Positions 26,407 to 34,472 are shown, counted from the first letter of the stretch. The stretch: DNA of 64,000 bases from Flavihumibacter sp. UBA7668 (GCF_002483205.1 NZ_DLHM01000004.1:652962-716961); one strand, 5' to 3'. Notes: generated by a model not told the origin, from the letters alone. Program-made: numbers and translations.

Positions 26407-28764
26407 TTATTCTGATCGGAGCGAGGTGGCCGGATTTTTCAAGGCCGCTCTTGATGCGTTCAGACTTATTGTGATAAAAGCAATCAGTGCGACAGAGGCA
26501 GCTACAACAAGGAAGATCAAAGGGTTTATAGTAATTCTGTAAGCATAATTTGCAAGCCAGCCATGCATCATCCACCAGGCAAGGGGAATTGCAATCAGGA
26601 AAGCAAATGCAATAAGAAGGACAAATTCCTGAGACAGCAATACCAGCAATTGTTTAACGGAAGCACCAAGAACTTTCCGAATTCCGATTTCTTTTTTTCG
26701 CCTTTCTATAGCAAAGGATACCAATCCAAACAGACCAAGGCAGCATACAAAAATGGCCATGCCTGAAAAGATGATAGCTAATTGCCCAACCAGTTTTTCA
26801 TTGTTGAATTTTTCATTAAAAAAATCATCAATAAATCGATATTCAAATAAGTAATCCGGGCTGAACTTACGGTGGATATGTTCTACAGCTTCCACGGCTT
26901 TTTTTATATCTATACCATTCTTAAATCTGATATTGATTCTTCCTGCCCAAGCTGCACCCTGTATCAGCATTATGGGTTCAGGTGCTGCATAGGGTGAATT
27001 AATCACCATGTTATCAATTACTCCAACAACAGTACGTTCACGCCCGGCCCATGTTACGATCTTGCCTACCGGATCCTTCATACCCAGGACCTTCACTGCT
27101 GCTTTATTCAGCAGAATCTGTTGGGTGTCTCTGGCTAGGAAATCACGACCTTCTATTACTTTTGCTTGTAATGTTTTTGCAAAATCCTCATCGGTAAACA
27201 TAAATCCGATTACCAGATTATCAGCCTGTGGTGCACCACTGTAACGTATTCCTGATGTATATCCGAAAAGGTCGGTAATCTGATTGCTGGTTCGATTTAC
27301 GGATTCTACCATTCCTGTCGCATATAATTCGTTTTTGACGGCTTTAAGCTGTCTATCCAATTGGGCCGATGAATTTACCATGAGCAAGTTTTCCTGATGG
27401 TATCCAAGATCACGTTGTTGAACATGATTGATTTGCTGATAAATGAGAAGAGTTGCGGAAATCAATAAAATGGAGATGGAAAACTGAGCTGTGACAAGTA
27501 TTTTTCGTGGAGTGAGTCCGGATTTTCCTGTTAGGAATGTTCCTTTCAACACTTTTACCGGTTTGAACCCTGATAAAAACAAGGCGGGATAGCTTCCGGC
27601 AATAACTCCGGTTAATAATATAATTCCCATTCCAATGAACCACCAAAATGGTTCTTTGAAGGGAAGTTGTATTGGTTGATTTAGCAATTTGCTAAAGGAG
27701 GGGAGTGTAATCCATACAACCAATACTGAAATCAAAAATGCAAATAAAGCCAGTAATACCGATTCTGCGATAAACTGAAAAACCAGTTGGCGCCTCATTG
27801 AGCCAAGAGTTTTACGAATACCAACTTCACGAGCTCTTTTTTCAGAGCGTGCTGTTGAAAGATTCATAAAATTTACGCAGGCAATCAATAGTATAATAAT
27901 GGCAATCCACGTAAATAATCGAACATATTGAATTCTTCCCCCGGTATTAATGCCGTCTCTAAATTCTTCATATAAACGCCATTTACTCATCGGGTGTAAA
28001 ATTATCTGTCCGCGTGTTGTTGGATTTTCCGCTCCGGTTTTTTCACGAATCAATGCGATCGTTTTTGCTTCAACTGCTGCTTTATCCGCACCTTCGCGAA
28101 GCAGAAAGAAAACCCGGTTCCCGCAATTTACCCAATCAGTTTGTGCATTTTTCACCCATTGGGAAGAAGTGTTGAATGCTTGTAACACATCGAATTGGAC
28201 CGTGCTGGTACTAGCTGGATCTTTAATTACTGCTTTTACATAGGCAGTACGGTCATTATTTATTTTTACTGCTTCGCCTACTACATTTATTCGGTTAAAA
28301 AGACTATTTGCTGTTGATTCGGTCAGAATGATTCCATCCGGATCCTGCAATCCTTCCGGCTGTCCCTGTAAAAATTCAAAGCTGAAAATGTCCAGAAATT
28401 CAGGGCTGGTTGTAACTACCAGGCGATTTATCTTTTTATCCCCAACAGTTAGCATAATACTTGTTGGAAATCCGGATATCGATGCTTTTTCCACTTCAGG
28501 AATTGCTGTCATTGCGGCGGCTGCCAGTGGAAACATCATATCTGAACCGGTGTTTATTTCTCCATTGAAATTTCGGTTCACATGTACATGAGAAATGCGG
28601 TCATAATTTACATGTTCTTTATTCCAGGAGCGCTCACTGTATACCCACAAAAAGATGAGCAAAGTGGCTGCCATTCCGATTGTAAGCCCGGTTATATTAA
28701 TAATGGTAAAGAACCTGTTTTTTGTCAGGTTTCGCAATGCGAGCTTGCAGTAGTTCAGAATCAT
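26407..28764 (-). CDS. MacB/FtsX-type ABC permease 6
   Basis: This is the first permease in transcription order, 785 residues long. Like permease 4 it is of the shorter subgroup, with MSKWRLYEEFRDGINTGGRIQYVRLF and STARSEKRAREVGIRKTLGS in the first FtsX domain and RKKEIGIRKVLGAS in the second. It ends NPATSLRSE. It starts 35 bp after the ATPase gene, and a hairpin separates it from permease 5. MacB-like energy coupling to the neighbouring ATPase is the expected mode of action. Confidence 0.92.
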   Translation of the reverse strand: MILNYCKLALRNLTKNRFFTIINITGLTIGMAATLLIFLWVYSERSWNKEHVNYDRISHVHVNRNFNGEINTGSDMMFPLAAAAMTAIPEVEKASISGFPTSIMLTVGDKKINRLVVTTSPEFLDIFSFEFLQGQPEGLQDPDGIILTESTANSLFNRINVVGEAVKINNDRTAYVKAVIKDPASTSTVQFDVLQAFNTSSQWVKNAQTDWVNCGNRVFFLLREGADKAAVEAKTIALIREKTGAENPTTRGQIILHPMSKWRLYEEFRDGINTGGRIQYVRLFTWIAIIILLIACVNFMNLSTARSEKRAREVGIRKTLGSMRRQLVFQFIAESVLLALFAFLISVLVVWITLPSFSKLLNQPIQLPFKEPFWWFIGMGIILLTGVIAGSYPALFLSGFKPVKVLKGTFLTGKSGLTPRKILVTAQFSISILLISATLLIYQQINHVQQRDLGYHQENLLMVNSSAQLDRQLKAVKNELYATGMVESVNRTSNQITDLFGYTSGIRYSGAPQADNLVIGFMFTDEDFAKTLQAKVIEGRDFLARDTQQILLNKAAVKVLGMKDPVGKIVTWAGRERTVVGVIDNMVINSPYAAPEPIMLIQGAAWAGRINIRFKNGIDIKKAVEAVEHIHRKFSPDYLFEYRFIDDFFNEKFNNEKLVGQLAIIFSGMAIFVCCLGLFGLVSFAIERRKKEIGIRKVLGASVKQLLVLLSQEFVLLIAFAFLIAIPLAWWMMHGWLANYAYRITINPLIFLVVAASVALIAFITISLNASRAALKNPATSLRSE

Positions 28765-28778
28765 AAAGTTGTTTTTTT

Positions 28779-28800
28779 ACCCGTCGGTTATCCGTCAGGT
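28779..28800. repeat. Possible decayed copy of the array hairpin
   Basis: On the plus strand, ACCCGTCGGTT and ATCCGTCAGGT each match 8 of 11 positions of the two arms of the permease-array hairpin, and they sit in the ATPase/permease 6 gap. The symmetry is poor and there is no loop, so this may be chance. Confidence 0.3.
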
Positions 28801-29477
28801 TAGACCATGATATTTTCCATTACAGTTTGACCATCGAGCATGCGAATGATTCGATGACTGTACCGGGCATCATGTTCTGAGTGTGTTACCATGATGATGG
28901 TGGTACCCTGTTCATTGAGATCTGTAAGTAGTTGCATAACCTCATTTCCGTTGGAGGAATCCAGATTTCCTGTTGGTTCATCCGCCAGAATAAGTTTTGG
29001 ATTATTAACCACTGCACGGGCAACGGCCACCCGTTGTTGCTGACCGCCGGATAATTGCTGAGGATAGTGGTTCCTACGGTGCATGATGACCATTTTGTCA
29101 AGTACATCTTCCACTATTTTTTTTCTTTCAGCAGGTTTTACACCGGTATAAATAAGGGGCAATTCCACATTTTCATATACTGTGAGTTCATCAATAAGAT
29201 TAAAACTCTGGAAGACGAACCCAATATTCCGTTTGCGGAGGTCGGCGCGTTTGCGTTCATTAAATCCTGCTACTTCAATACCATTAAACACGAAGGAGCC
29301 GGCATCAGGATCATCCAGCAGTCCGAGGATATTTAATAAGGTAGATTTACCACAACCGGATGGTCCCATTATGGCAACAAATTCGCCTTCTTTAACTTCC
29401 AGCGATAATTTGTTCAGCGCCACGGTTTCCACTTCTTCCGTGCGGTAAATTTTTTCGAGTTGGCTGATCTTGATCAT
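28800..29477 (-). CDS. MacB/LolD-type ABC transporter ATPase (array copy 2)
   Basis: This 225-residue ATPase has Walker A GPSGCGKST (38-46), a fully canonical signature LSGGQQQRVAVARAV, Walker B LILADEPTG, and an H-loop in VTHSEHDARYSHRI. It is the first ATPase in transcription order, lying between the adaptor and permease 6. With one canonical ATPase upstream and one variant downstream, the six permeases may share a common motor or be split between two. The sequence does not decide this. Confidence 0.94.
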   Translation of the reverse strand: MIKISQLEKIYRTEEVETVALNKLSLEVKEGEFVAIMGPSGCGKSTLLNILGLLDDPDAGSFVFNGIEVAGFNERKRADLRKRNIGFVFQSFNLIDELTVYENVELPLIYTGVKPAERKKIVEDVLDKMVIMHRRNHYPQQLSGGQQQRVAVARAVVNNPKLILADEPTGNLDSSNGNEVMQLLTDLNEQGTTIIMVTHSEHDARYSHRIIRMLDGQTVMENIMV

Positions 29478-29492
29478 ACTGAGGTCGATTTA

Positions 29493-29693
29493 TTATATAG
29501 TGGTGAGAATGAAAAGAGGGGAGGATTCTTCCAGTAAACTGGTTTGGTCCTCCTGGATAAGGTTCAATGGTTCTGCTGTACAGGCAGGTTGGGTGAAGAT
29601 TGGTTCCACACAATTTTCGCCACTGATCAAGGAATTGCTTGAGCAAAGGGTCACAGCCATCAGCAGAAATATTTTTGTAATGATTGGAAGCAT
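29493..29693 (-). CDS. Possible small exported peptide
   Basis: A 66-codon frame on the array strand lies between the adaptor and ATPase genes. Its start MLPIITKIFLLMAVTLCSS resembles a signal peptide with one lysine before a hydrophobic core. The predicted remainder has two more cysteines and is acidic. No family is recognised. An overlapping 76-codon frame exists on the other strand, and a dyad (29521-29552) lies inside, so this may be non-coding. Position and strand are the main support. Confidence 0.35.
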   Translation of the reverse strand: MLPIITKIFLLMAVTLCSSNSLISGENCVEPIFTQPACTAEPLNLIQEDQTSLLEESSPLFILTTI

Positions 29694-29698
29694 GGTAT

Positions 29699-29763
29699 AA
29701 AAAGTAAAAAATTAAAAGTAAAAAATTAAAAGTTGGGCACTCCGGAGTTCATCTCATGTCTCA
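29699..29763 (-). repeat. Heptad-periodic intergenic repeat, copy B
   Basis: Read on the minus strand, the adaptor stop codon lies inside a TGAGACA/TGAGATG pair. A perfect 10-bp palindrome ACTCCGGAGT (29739-29748) follows, and then five consecutive 7-mers at 29699-29733 alternating ACTTTTA and ATTTTTT. The order of parts matches copy A at 8447-8523, although the sequences have drifted. Confidence 0.75.
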
Positions 29764-31023
29764 CTTTTCACCTCCTTTCAGGATCAGTTCCTGGTTATTG
29801 CCGAAATTTTCATAACTCGATGTGATGACTTTGTCACCGGGTTGCAATCCTTCCAGCACTTCATAATTATCCGGACTCTGCATACCCAGTTGCACATTCA
29901 CTTTATAAGCCATTGTTCCGGATTCATTTATTTTGTACACCCAGTTGCCGCCGGTTTGCTGATAAAAACCACCCTTTGGTAGAAGAATTGCCTGTTTTTC
30001 ATCTGAAAGTGCCAGCCTTATCTGCAGGGTTTGGCCGCGACGGATTCCCTGCGGTACTTCTTTTTCAAATTCCATATCAACCTGAAAACGTCCGCCTGTT
30101 ACCTGGGTATAGATCTTTTTTATAAGCAGTGCATATTCTTTTCCGGCAAAACTGAATGTACCCCTTAGTCCGGTGAAAATCCGGGAAATATAATGTTCAT
30201 CCACATCTACCCGGATTTTATACCCACTCATTACATCCAGTTGTCCGAGGCGCTCACCTTTGTTTTTCGACTGACCGATTTCTGCATCCAAAGAAGTTAA
30301 CTGGCCATCTACCGGCGCCTTTACAATCAGATCACCCACTTTTTTCCGCATGAGTTGAAGCGCATTCTGCATCCGTTCAAAACTTTGCTGCATTTGGGAA
30401 AGCTGCTGGCGGTTAGAAACAGAATCTTTATTGAGAATATCGATGGTAAGTGTTTTTCTTTTAACCTGATAATCGTATAAATTTTTGCTCGACTGGTATT
30501 CCTGCTTTCCAATCGCTTTTTGGTCATACAGGCGCTCATTCACTTTGTAGAGGCGCTCTGCTTCTTTTAGCGCATTGTCCACTTCAGCCATCTGGTTCAA
30601 ACGGGTAATAGTATTCTGGTCTGCATTGTTTTTTGAAATCTGCATCTGGGTCAATACGTTAAAAACCTGAGTTTCCTGGTTTGACAGACTAAGCTCCAGG
30701 TCGGTATTGCTCAACCGGAGGATAGGTTGACCCTTGGTCATCATAGCACCATCTTCCACGTATTTTTCTTCTACCCGGCCGCCTTCGGTTGCATCCAGAT
30801 AAATAGTGGTAACTGGAAGTACAACTCCATTTACCGGAATGGTTTCCTGAAAAATTCCCTTGGTGATTTCACTTATGGAAATGCGTTCTGTATCTACATT
30901 CAACCGGCTGGCTCCCTGGGTAAAATAAAAACTTCCCGCGATCAGGGTTATGAGGGCGATAATCCCCCCGATTGTAACCAGCTTTTTGGTTGACCACTTC
31001 TTTTTTTCGATGACTCTGTCCAC
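29761..31023 (-). CDS. HlyD/MacA-type periplasmic adaptor subunit
   Basis: The 420-residue adaptor (from the chosen GTG start) has an N-terminal membrane anchor (about 13-36, VTIGGIIALITLIAGSFYF). It then has a lipoyl/barrel-sandwich half (VPVTTIYLDATEGGRVEEKYV), a long coiled-coil hairpin (about 110-230), the second lipoyl half (KAPVDGQLTSLDAEIGQ), and beta-barrel and membrane-proximal domains. Such proteins bridge an inner-membrane ABC permease and a TolC duct. The frame continues upstream to an ATG at 31161. That extension has no typical features and would contain the sigma-54-type promoter at 31063-31079, so the GTG at 31023 (V-D-R-V-I-E-K-K-K-W) is preferred. It is the first gene of the array. 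Confidence 0.9.
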   Translation of the reverse strand: MDRVIEKKKWSTKKLVTIGGIIALITLIAGSFYFTQGASRLNVDTERISISEITKGIFQETIPVNGVVLPVTTIYLDATEGGRVEEKYVEDGAMMTKGQPILRLSNTDLELSLSNQETQVFNVLTQMQISKNNADQNTITRLNQMAEVDNALKEAERLYKVNERLYDQKAIGKQEYQSSKNLYDYQVKRKTLTIDILNKDSVSNRQQLSQMQQSFERMQNALQLMRKKVGDLIVKAPVDGQLTSLDAEIGQSKNKGERLGQLDVMSGYKIRVDVDEHYISRIFTGLRGTFSFAGKEYALLIKKIYTQVTGGRFQVDMEFEKEVPQGIRRGQTLQIRLALSDEKQAILLPKGGFYQQTGGNWVYKINESGTMAYKVNVQLGMQSPDNYEVLEGLQPGDKVITSSYENFGNNQELILKGGEK

Positions 31024-31062
31024 AGTTCGTATTTTTTTCGTTGATTGTGCTTTCTTATGGTA

Positions 31063-31079
31063 TGTAAACCCTGTGCCAA
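31063..31079 (-). promoter_or_regulatory. Candidate sigma-54 promoter of the ABC array
   Basis: The minus strand reads TTGGCACAGGGTTTACA. It matches the -24 element TGGCAC exactly, with the correct 5-nt spacing to a -12 element TTACA (consensus TTGCA, one mismatch). Transcription would start near 31053, about 30 nt before the adaptor GTG. The adjacent divergent gene encodes a sigma-54-dependent activator, which fits. Confidence 0.65.
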
Positions 31080-31130
31080 AAACTAAACGACTGATTTTCA
31101 ATACCCTCTGAACTTTCCTTGAATATCCTG

Positions 31131-31159
31131 TGTTCGCTTTTGATACAATAACTGTTCGC
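31131..31159. promoter_or_regulatory. Candidate enhancer (direct repeat TGTTCGC)
   Basis: TGTTCGC occurs at 31131-31137 and 31153-31159, 22 bp apart, or about two helical turns. This is roughly 80-105 bp upstream of the predicted transcription start of the array, a usual distance for a sigma-54 activator site. Binding by the product of 31212-32567 is inferred. Confidence 0.45.
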
Positions 31160-31211
31160 AATTGAGATATACGTACACTGGAAATAAATCCTATACTTGT
31201 GTCCTTGAATT

Positions 31212-32567
31212 ATGACGTTAAAAAATGCCTCCATACTGGTTATTGACGATGATACCGATGTTCTGACAGCGGTCCGTCTCTTATTAAAATCGGAAGTAAA
31301 GGAAGTGGTAACTGAAAAGAATCCACAGGAAATCAACCACCTTGTTCCTGGAAACCGGTTTGATGTTATTCTGTTGGATATGAATTTCAACAGTTCCCTT
31401 CATACCGGAAATGAAGGATTATTCTGGCTTAGACGAATCAAGGAATTAAAAAGTGATGCCGGTGTAATCATGATTACAGCTTATGGCGATGTGGATTTGG
31501 CAGTTCGCTCACTCAAAGAGGGCGCATCCGATTTTGTGGTTAAACCCTGGCATAACGATCGTTTGATTGCAACGATTAAAGAAGTGCTGAAGAAAAAAGA
31601 AGGTAAAAAAGCCGGGGAAACACTTGACACAAAAAGCCTGATTGGATCGGAATTGCTGGGCGAATCGGAGCAAATGGAAGCAATCTTTTACAAGATTGAA
31701 AAGATAGCACCTACGGATGCGAATATTCTTGTTCTCGGAGAGAATGGTACCGGTAAGGATCTGATCGCAAAAGCGATTCATCAACATTCCTTAAGAGCCT
31801 CCAATCCATTTGTAAAAGTGGATGTTGGGGCATTAACCGAATCCCTTTTTGAAAGTGAATTATTCGGACATGTAAAAGGAGCGTTTACAGATGCCCGTGA
31901 GGACCGGATGGGACGTTTTGAAACAGCGAATGGTGGTACTATTTTTCTGGATGAAATTGGCAATATAAGTTTACAGCAACAGGCGAAACTGCTTTCGGTT
32001 TTACAGAATAGAACGGTTACCAGGCTTGGATCCAATAAACCCATGCCTATTGATGTAAGGCTTGTTTGTGCTACCAATCTTCCCCTGCAGGAACTGGCCA
32101 ATGAAGGAAGGTTTCGGAAAGATTTGATTTACCGGATCAATACAGTAGAAATAATTGTTCCTCCATTAAGGAAAAGAGGGAAAGATATTCTATTACTGGC
32201 TGATCATTTTAACCAGATTTACAGTCAGAAATATATGAAGCCTCAATTGAGTTTTGACAAAGGGGCAAGAGAAAAATTGCTAACCTATCCTTTTCCGGGT
32301 AATGTTCGAGAATTGCAATATACCATTGAACGCGCCGTAATTATGGCCGAAGGTGATGAATTGAAATCAGCTGATTTATTGTTTTCTCCCATTGAATTTG
32401 CCACGGAAGGTGTTGAGGAACCAAAAGAAACCAATTTGAGTACGGTGGAGAAAAATACCATCCTTAAAGTGATCGAAAAACATAACGGGAATATAACCAA
32501 AGCCGCAAAAGAACTGGGCCTTACAAGAACTGCTCTTTATCGTCGATTAAGTAAATATGATATCTGA
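31212..32567 (+). CDS. NtrC-type sigma-54-dependent response regulator
   Basis: The 451-residue protein has a receiver domain (about 6-125) with acidic pocket D12-D13 and phosphoacceptor D56 (VILLDMNF). An AAA+ sigma-54 interaction domain follows, with Walker A GENGTGKD (176-183) and Walker B GGTIFLDEIGN. The C-terminal Fis-type HTH reads ITKAAKELGLTRTALYRRLSKY. The sigma-54 contact loop reads GAFTDA instead of GAFTGA. The gene is divergent from the ABC array and overlaps its cognate kinase gene by 11 bp. It most likely activates the array through the sigma-54-type promoter in the 188-bp spacer. Confidence 0.94.
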   Translation: MTLKNASILVIDDDTDVLTAVRLLLKSEVKEVVTEKNPQEINHLVPGNRFDVILLDMNFNSSLHTGNEGLFWLRRIKELKSDAGVIMITAYGDVDLAVRSLKEGASDFVVKPWHNDRLIATIKEVLKKKEGKKAGETLDTKSLIGSELLGESEQMEAIFYKIEKIAPTDANILVLGENGTGKDLIAKAIHQHSLRASNPFVKVDVGALTESLFESELFGHVKGAFTDAREDRMGRFETANGGTIFLDEIGNISLQQQAKLLSVLQNRTVTRLGSNKPMPIDVRLVCATNLPLQELANEGRFRKDLIYRINTVEIIVPPLRKRGKDILLLADHFNQIYSQKYMKPQLSFDKGAREKLLTYPFPGNVRELQYTIERAVIMAEGDELKSADLLFSPIEFATEGVEEPKETNLSTVEKNTILKVIEKHNGNITKAAKELGLTRTALYRRLSKYDI

Positions 32568-33903
32568 TTTTTGGGAAAATAATAAACTACTGCTCAAAGT
32601 ATTGTTGCTTTTTGCCGTGCTTTGCGGGGCTGCCTGGTTGATGGCAGCTGCACAATATCGATTTCTATTTTTAGTGATCCCGTTGGCAATTTTTTTGTTA
32701 TATGACTTATATCGGTACCAGCAGAAGGCGCAGAATGAATTAAGGCAATTTGTGGAATCCGTACATTACCGCGATTTCACCCGCTATTTTGATGTTAAAC
32801 ATGCTCCCTCGGAATTACAGCCTTTACGTAAGGGGTTTAATGAAATTAATACAGCATTCAAGGTAATCAGTAAGGAAAAGGAAACACAGTATCAATATTT
32901 GCAACGTATACTTGAACTGGTGGATACAGGTATTCTATCCTATGAATTGGCCACAGGTAATGTAGTCTGGATGAATGAAGCATTGAAGCGCATGTTGCAG
33001 ATTCCATATTTGAAAACAATTGATTCACTGGGCAGGAGAGATGCAGAATTGGGAGATGTTGTTAAGTCTATAAAGCCTGGTGAGGTTAAAGTGGCCACTG
33101 CTCATTTGGAGAAAGATAGTTTTAAAGTACTTGTAAGTTGTTCTGCATTTCAGACGGAGTCCCAAACCTATAAACTGATTGCCTTTCAAAACGTGAATGA
33201 AGCCTTGGATGAAACGGAAAGCAAGGCCTGGCAGCGACTGCTGAGTGTTATGACGCATGAAATTATGAATTCGGTGGCACCGATATCCTCGCTGGCGGAT
33301 ACGCTCAAGAAAAGCTTGCATAAGGCGGTGGGGGAGTTACAAGATCCAAATGGGAGGTTTGAAGACCTGGAATTGGGGATAGAAACCATCAAAAGACGAA
33401 GTGAAGGGCTGCTTCGTTTTGCAGAAACCTATCGCAACCTTAACAAAATCACCAAGCTGAATCTGGAGACTGTGCAGGTGCTGGATCTTTTTGTGAATTT
33501 ACAGCAACTGATGCAACCTAAACTGGAGCAATTAGATATTGAGGTAGAAATTATTCTAAAGGAGCCCGGAATAACCATTGAAGCGGATACCAATCTGGTT
33601 GATCAGGTTCTGATCAATTTGCTGGTAAATGCGATGGATGCTGTTCGGGAGCGTCCGCAGCCCCGTATAATATTATCTGCCAGTAAAGGATCCAATAATA
33701 AAACCCTGGTTAAAGTGGCTGATAATGGTGTTGGAATGCCTGCTGAAATTATGGATAAAATCTTCATTCCATTTTTCAGTACCAAAAAAAGTGGCAGCGG
33801 AATTGGCCTGAGTTTATGTAAACAGATTATGATGCTGCATAAAGGAAATATAAGCGTTCAAAGCGTGGAAGGAGAGGGAACCGCGTTTATATTGCAATTT
33901 TGA
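32557..33903 (+). CDS. Membrane-bound sensor histidine kinase (NtrY-like)
   Basis: This 448-residue kinase has two closely spaced membrane helices (about 11-30 and 34-50) with almost no periplasmic loop, so it probably senses an intramembrane or cytoplasmic signal. A PAS-like region (about 115-215) precedes the dimerisation helix with phosphoacceptor H234 (VMTHEIMNSVAPI). The catalytic domain carries the N box (NLLVNAMDAV), G1 (VADNGVGMP), F box (FIPFFSTK) and G2 (SGSGIGLSL). It overlaps the regulator gene by 11 bp and is followed without a gap by a small membrane protein gene. Phosphotransfer to the regulator just upstream is inferred from the operon. Confidence 0.93.
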   Translation: MISDFWENNKLLLKVLLLFAVLCGAAWLMAAAQYRFLFLVIPLAIFLLYDLYRYQQKAQNELRQFVESVHYRDFTRYFDVKHAPSELQPLRKGFNEINTAFKVISKEKETQYQYLQRILELVDTGILSYELATGNVVWMNEALKRMLQIPYLKTIDSLGRRDAELGDVVKSIKPGEVKVATAHLEKDSFKVLVSCSAFQTESQTYKLIAFQNVNEALDETESKAWQRLLSVMTHEIMNSVAPISSLADTLKKSLHKAVGELQDPNGRFEDLELGIETIKRRSEGLLRFAETYRNLNKITKLNLETVQVLDLFVNLQQLMQPKLEQLDIEVEIILKEPGITIEADTNLVDQVLINLLVNAMDAVRERPQPRIILSASKGSNNKTLVKVADNGVGMPAEIMDKIFIPFFSTKKSGSGIGLSLCKQIMMLHKGNISVQSVEGEGTAFILQF

Positions 33904-34472
33904 TGAATAATTTGATTTATAACTTTTGGGGTTTATTAGTAAATCTTTTGTCAGGGTATGTTTTCTCTACCACTATTTTTTTAATCGGGCTTTTATTCTT
34001 TGAATGTTTTCGAAAAAGGAGAAAACAATTTCTAAATAAATCGGGAATTTTTGTATTAGCTATACAAATTCTTTTATTGGTTTTGGAGTCGGTTCAAATG
34101 ATCAATCAGATGATTCGTTCAAAAGTTGATTCCGAAGCTGGTGTCGAAGATGTTGATCCGTATATTGGAAATGAGTTTTTCTTAATCCGGATAGTTAGTG
34201 TATTCCTATTTGGGTTCTTTTTTCATCAGTTGTTTTGGTGGCAATCAAACAGACAAAAAATTTGGGTTGTTATAATATCAATAATCTTATCCTACTTCAT
34301 TCCGATTATTGAAGGAATTTATATTTTAATTGCAGCGTATTTTAGTGATTTTATTCAAAGCTATTGGAGTATAAAAGCTTCACCTAAAATTTCCCTGCAG
34401 GATTGGATAATTCCAATCCTGGTATTTCTTGTCTGCTGGATAGACTTTAAGCCTTCTCCAAAGGTAACTTAG
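33903..34472 (+). CDS. Small integral membrane protein of unknown function
   Basis: The product is 189 residues from the ATG at 33903. That ATG shares its A with the kinase stop codon (TGATG), a typical coupling arrangement. It has four to five hydrophobic segments (about 8-28, 40-60, 95-112, 120-150 and 166-180) and an acidic stretch SEAGVEDVDPYIGNE between the second and third. I recognise no family. Its coupling to a two-component operon facing an ABC array suggests it might modulate the kinase or sense membrane state, but that is inference. Its 3' end overlaps the convergent gene by 26 bp. Confidence 0.75.
   Translation: MNNLIYNFWGLLVNLLSGYVFSTTIFLIGLLFFECFRKRRKQFLNKSGIFVLAIQILLLVLESVQMINQMIRSKVDSEAGVEDVDPYIGNEFFLIRIVSVFLFGFFFHQLFWWQSNRQKIWVVIISIILSYFIPIIEGIYILIAAYFSDFIQSYWSIKASPKISLQDWIIPILVFLVCWIDFKPSPKVT

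Noticed and set aside
14198..28764. Permease array as a recent mobile insertion
   Set aside because: There are no transposase, integrase, tRNA or terminal repeats at the array ends, and base composition looks like the surroundings.
31024..31161. N-terminal extension of the adaptor from ATG 31161
   Set aside because: It contains the sigma-54-type promoter and enhancer-like repeat and does not look like a signal or anchor.
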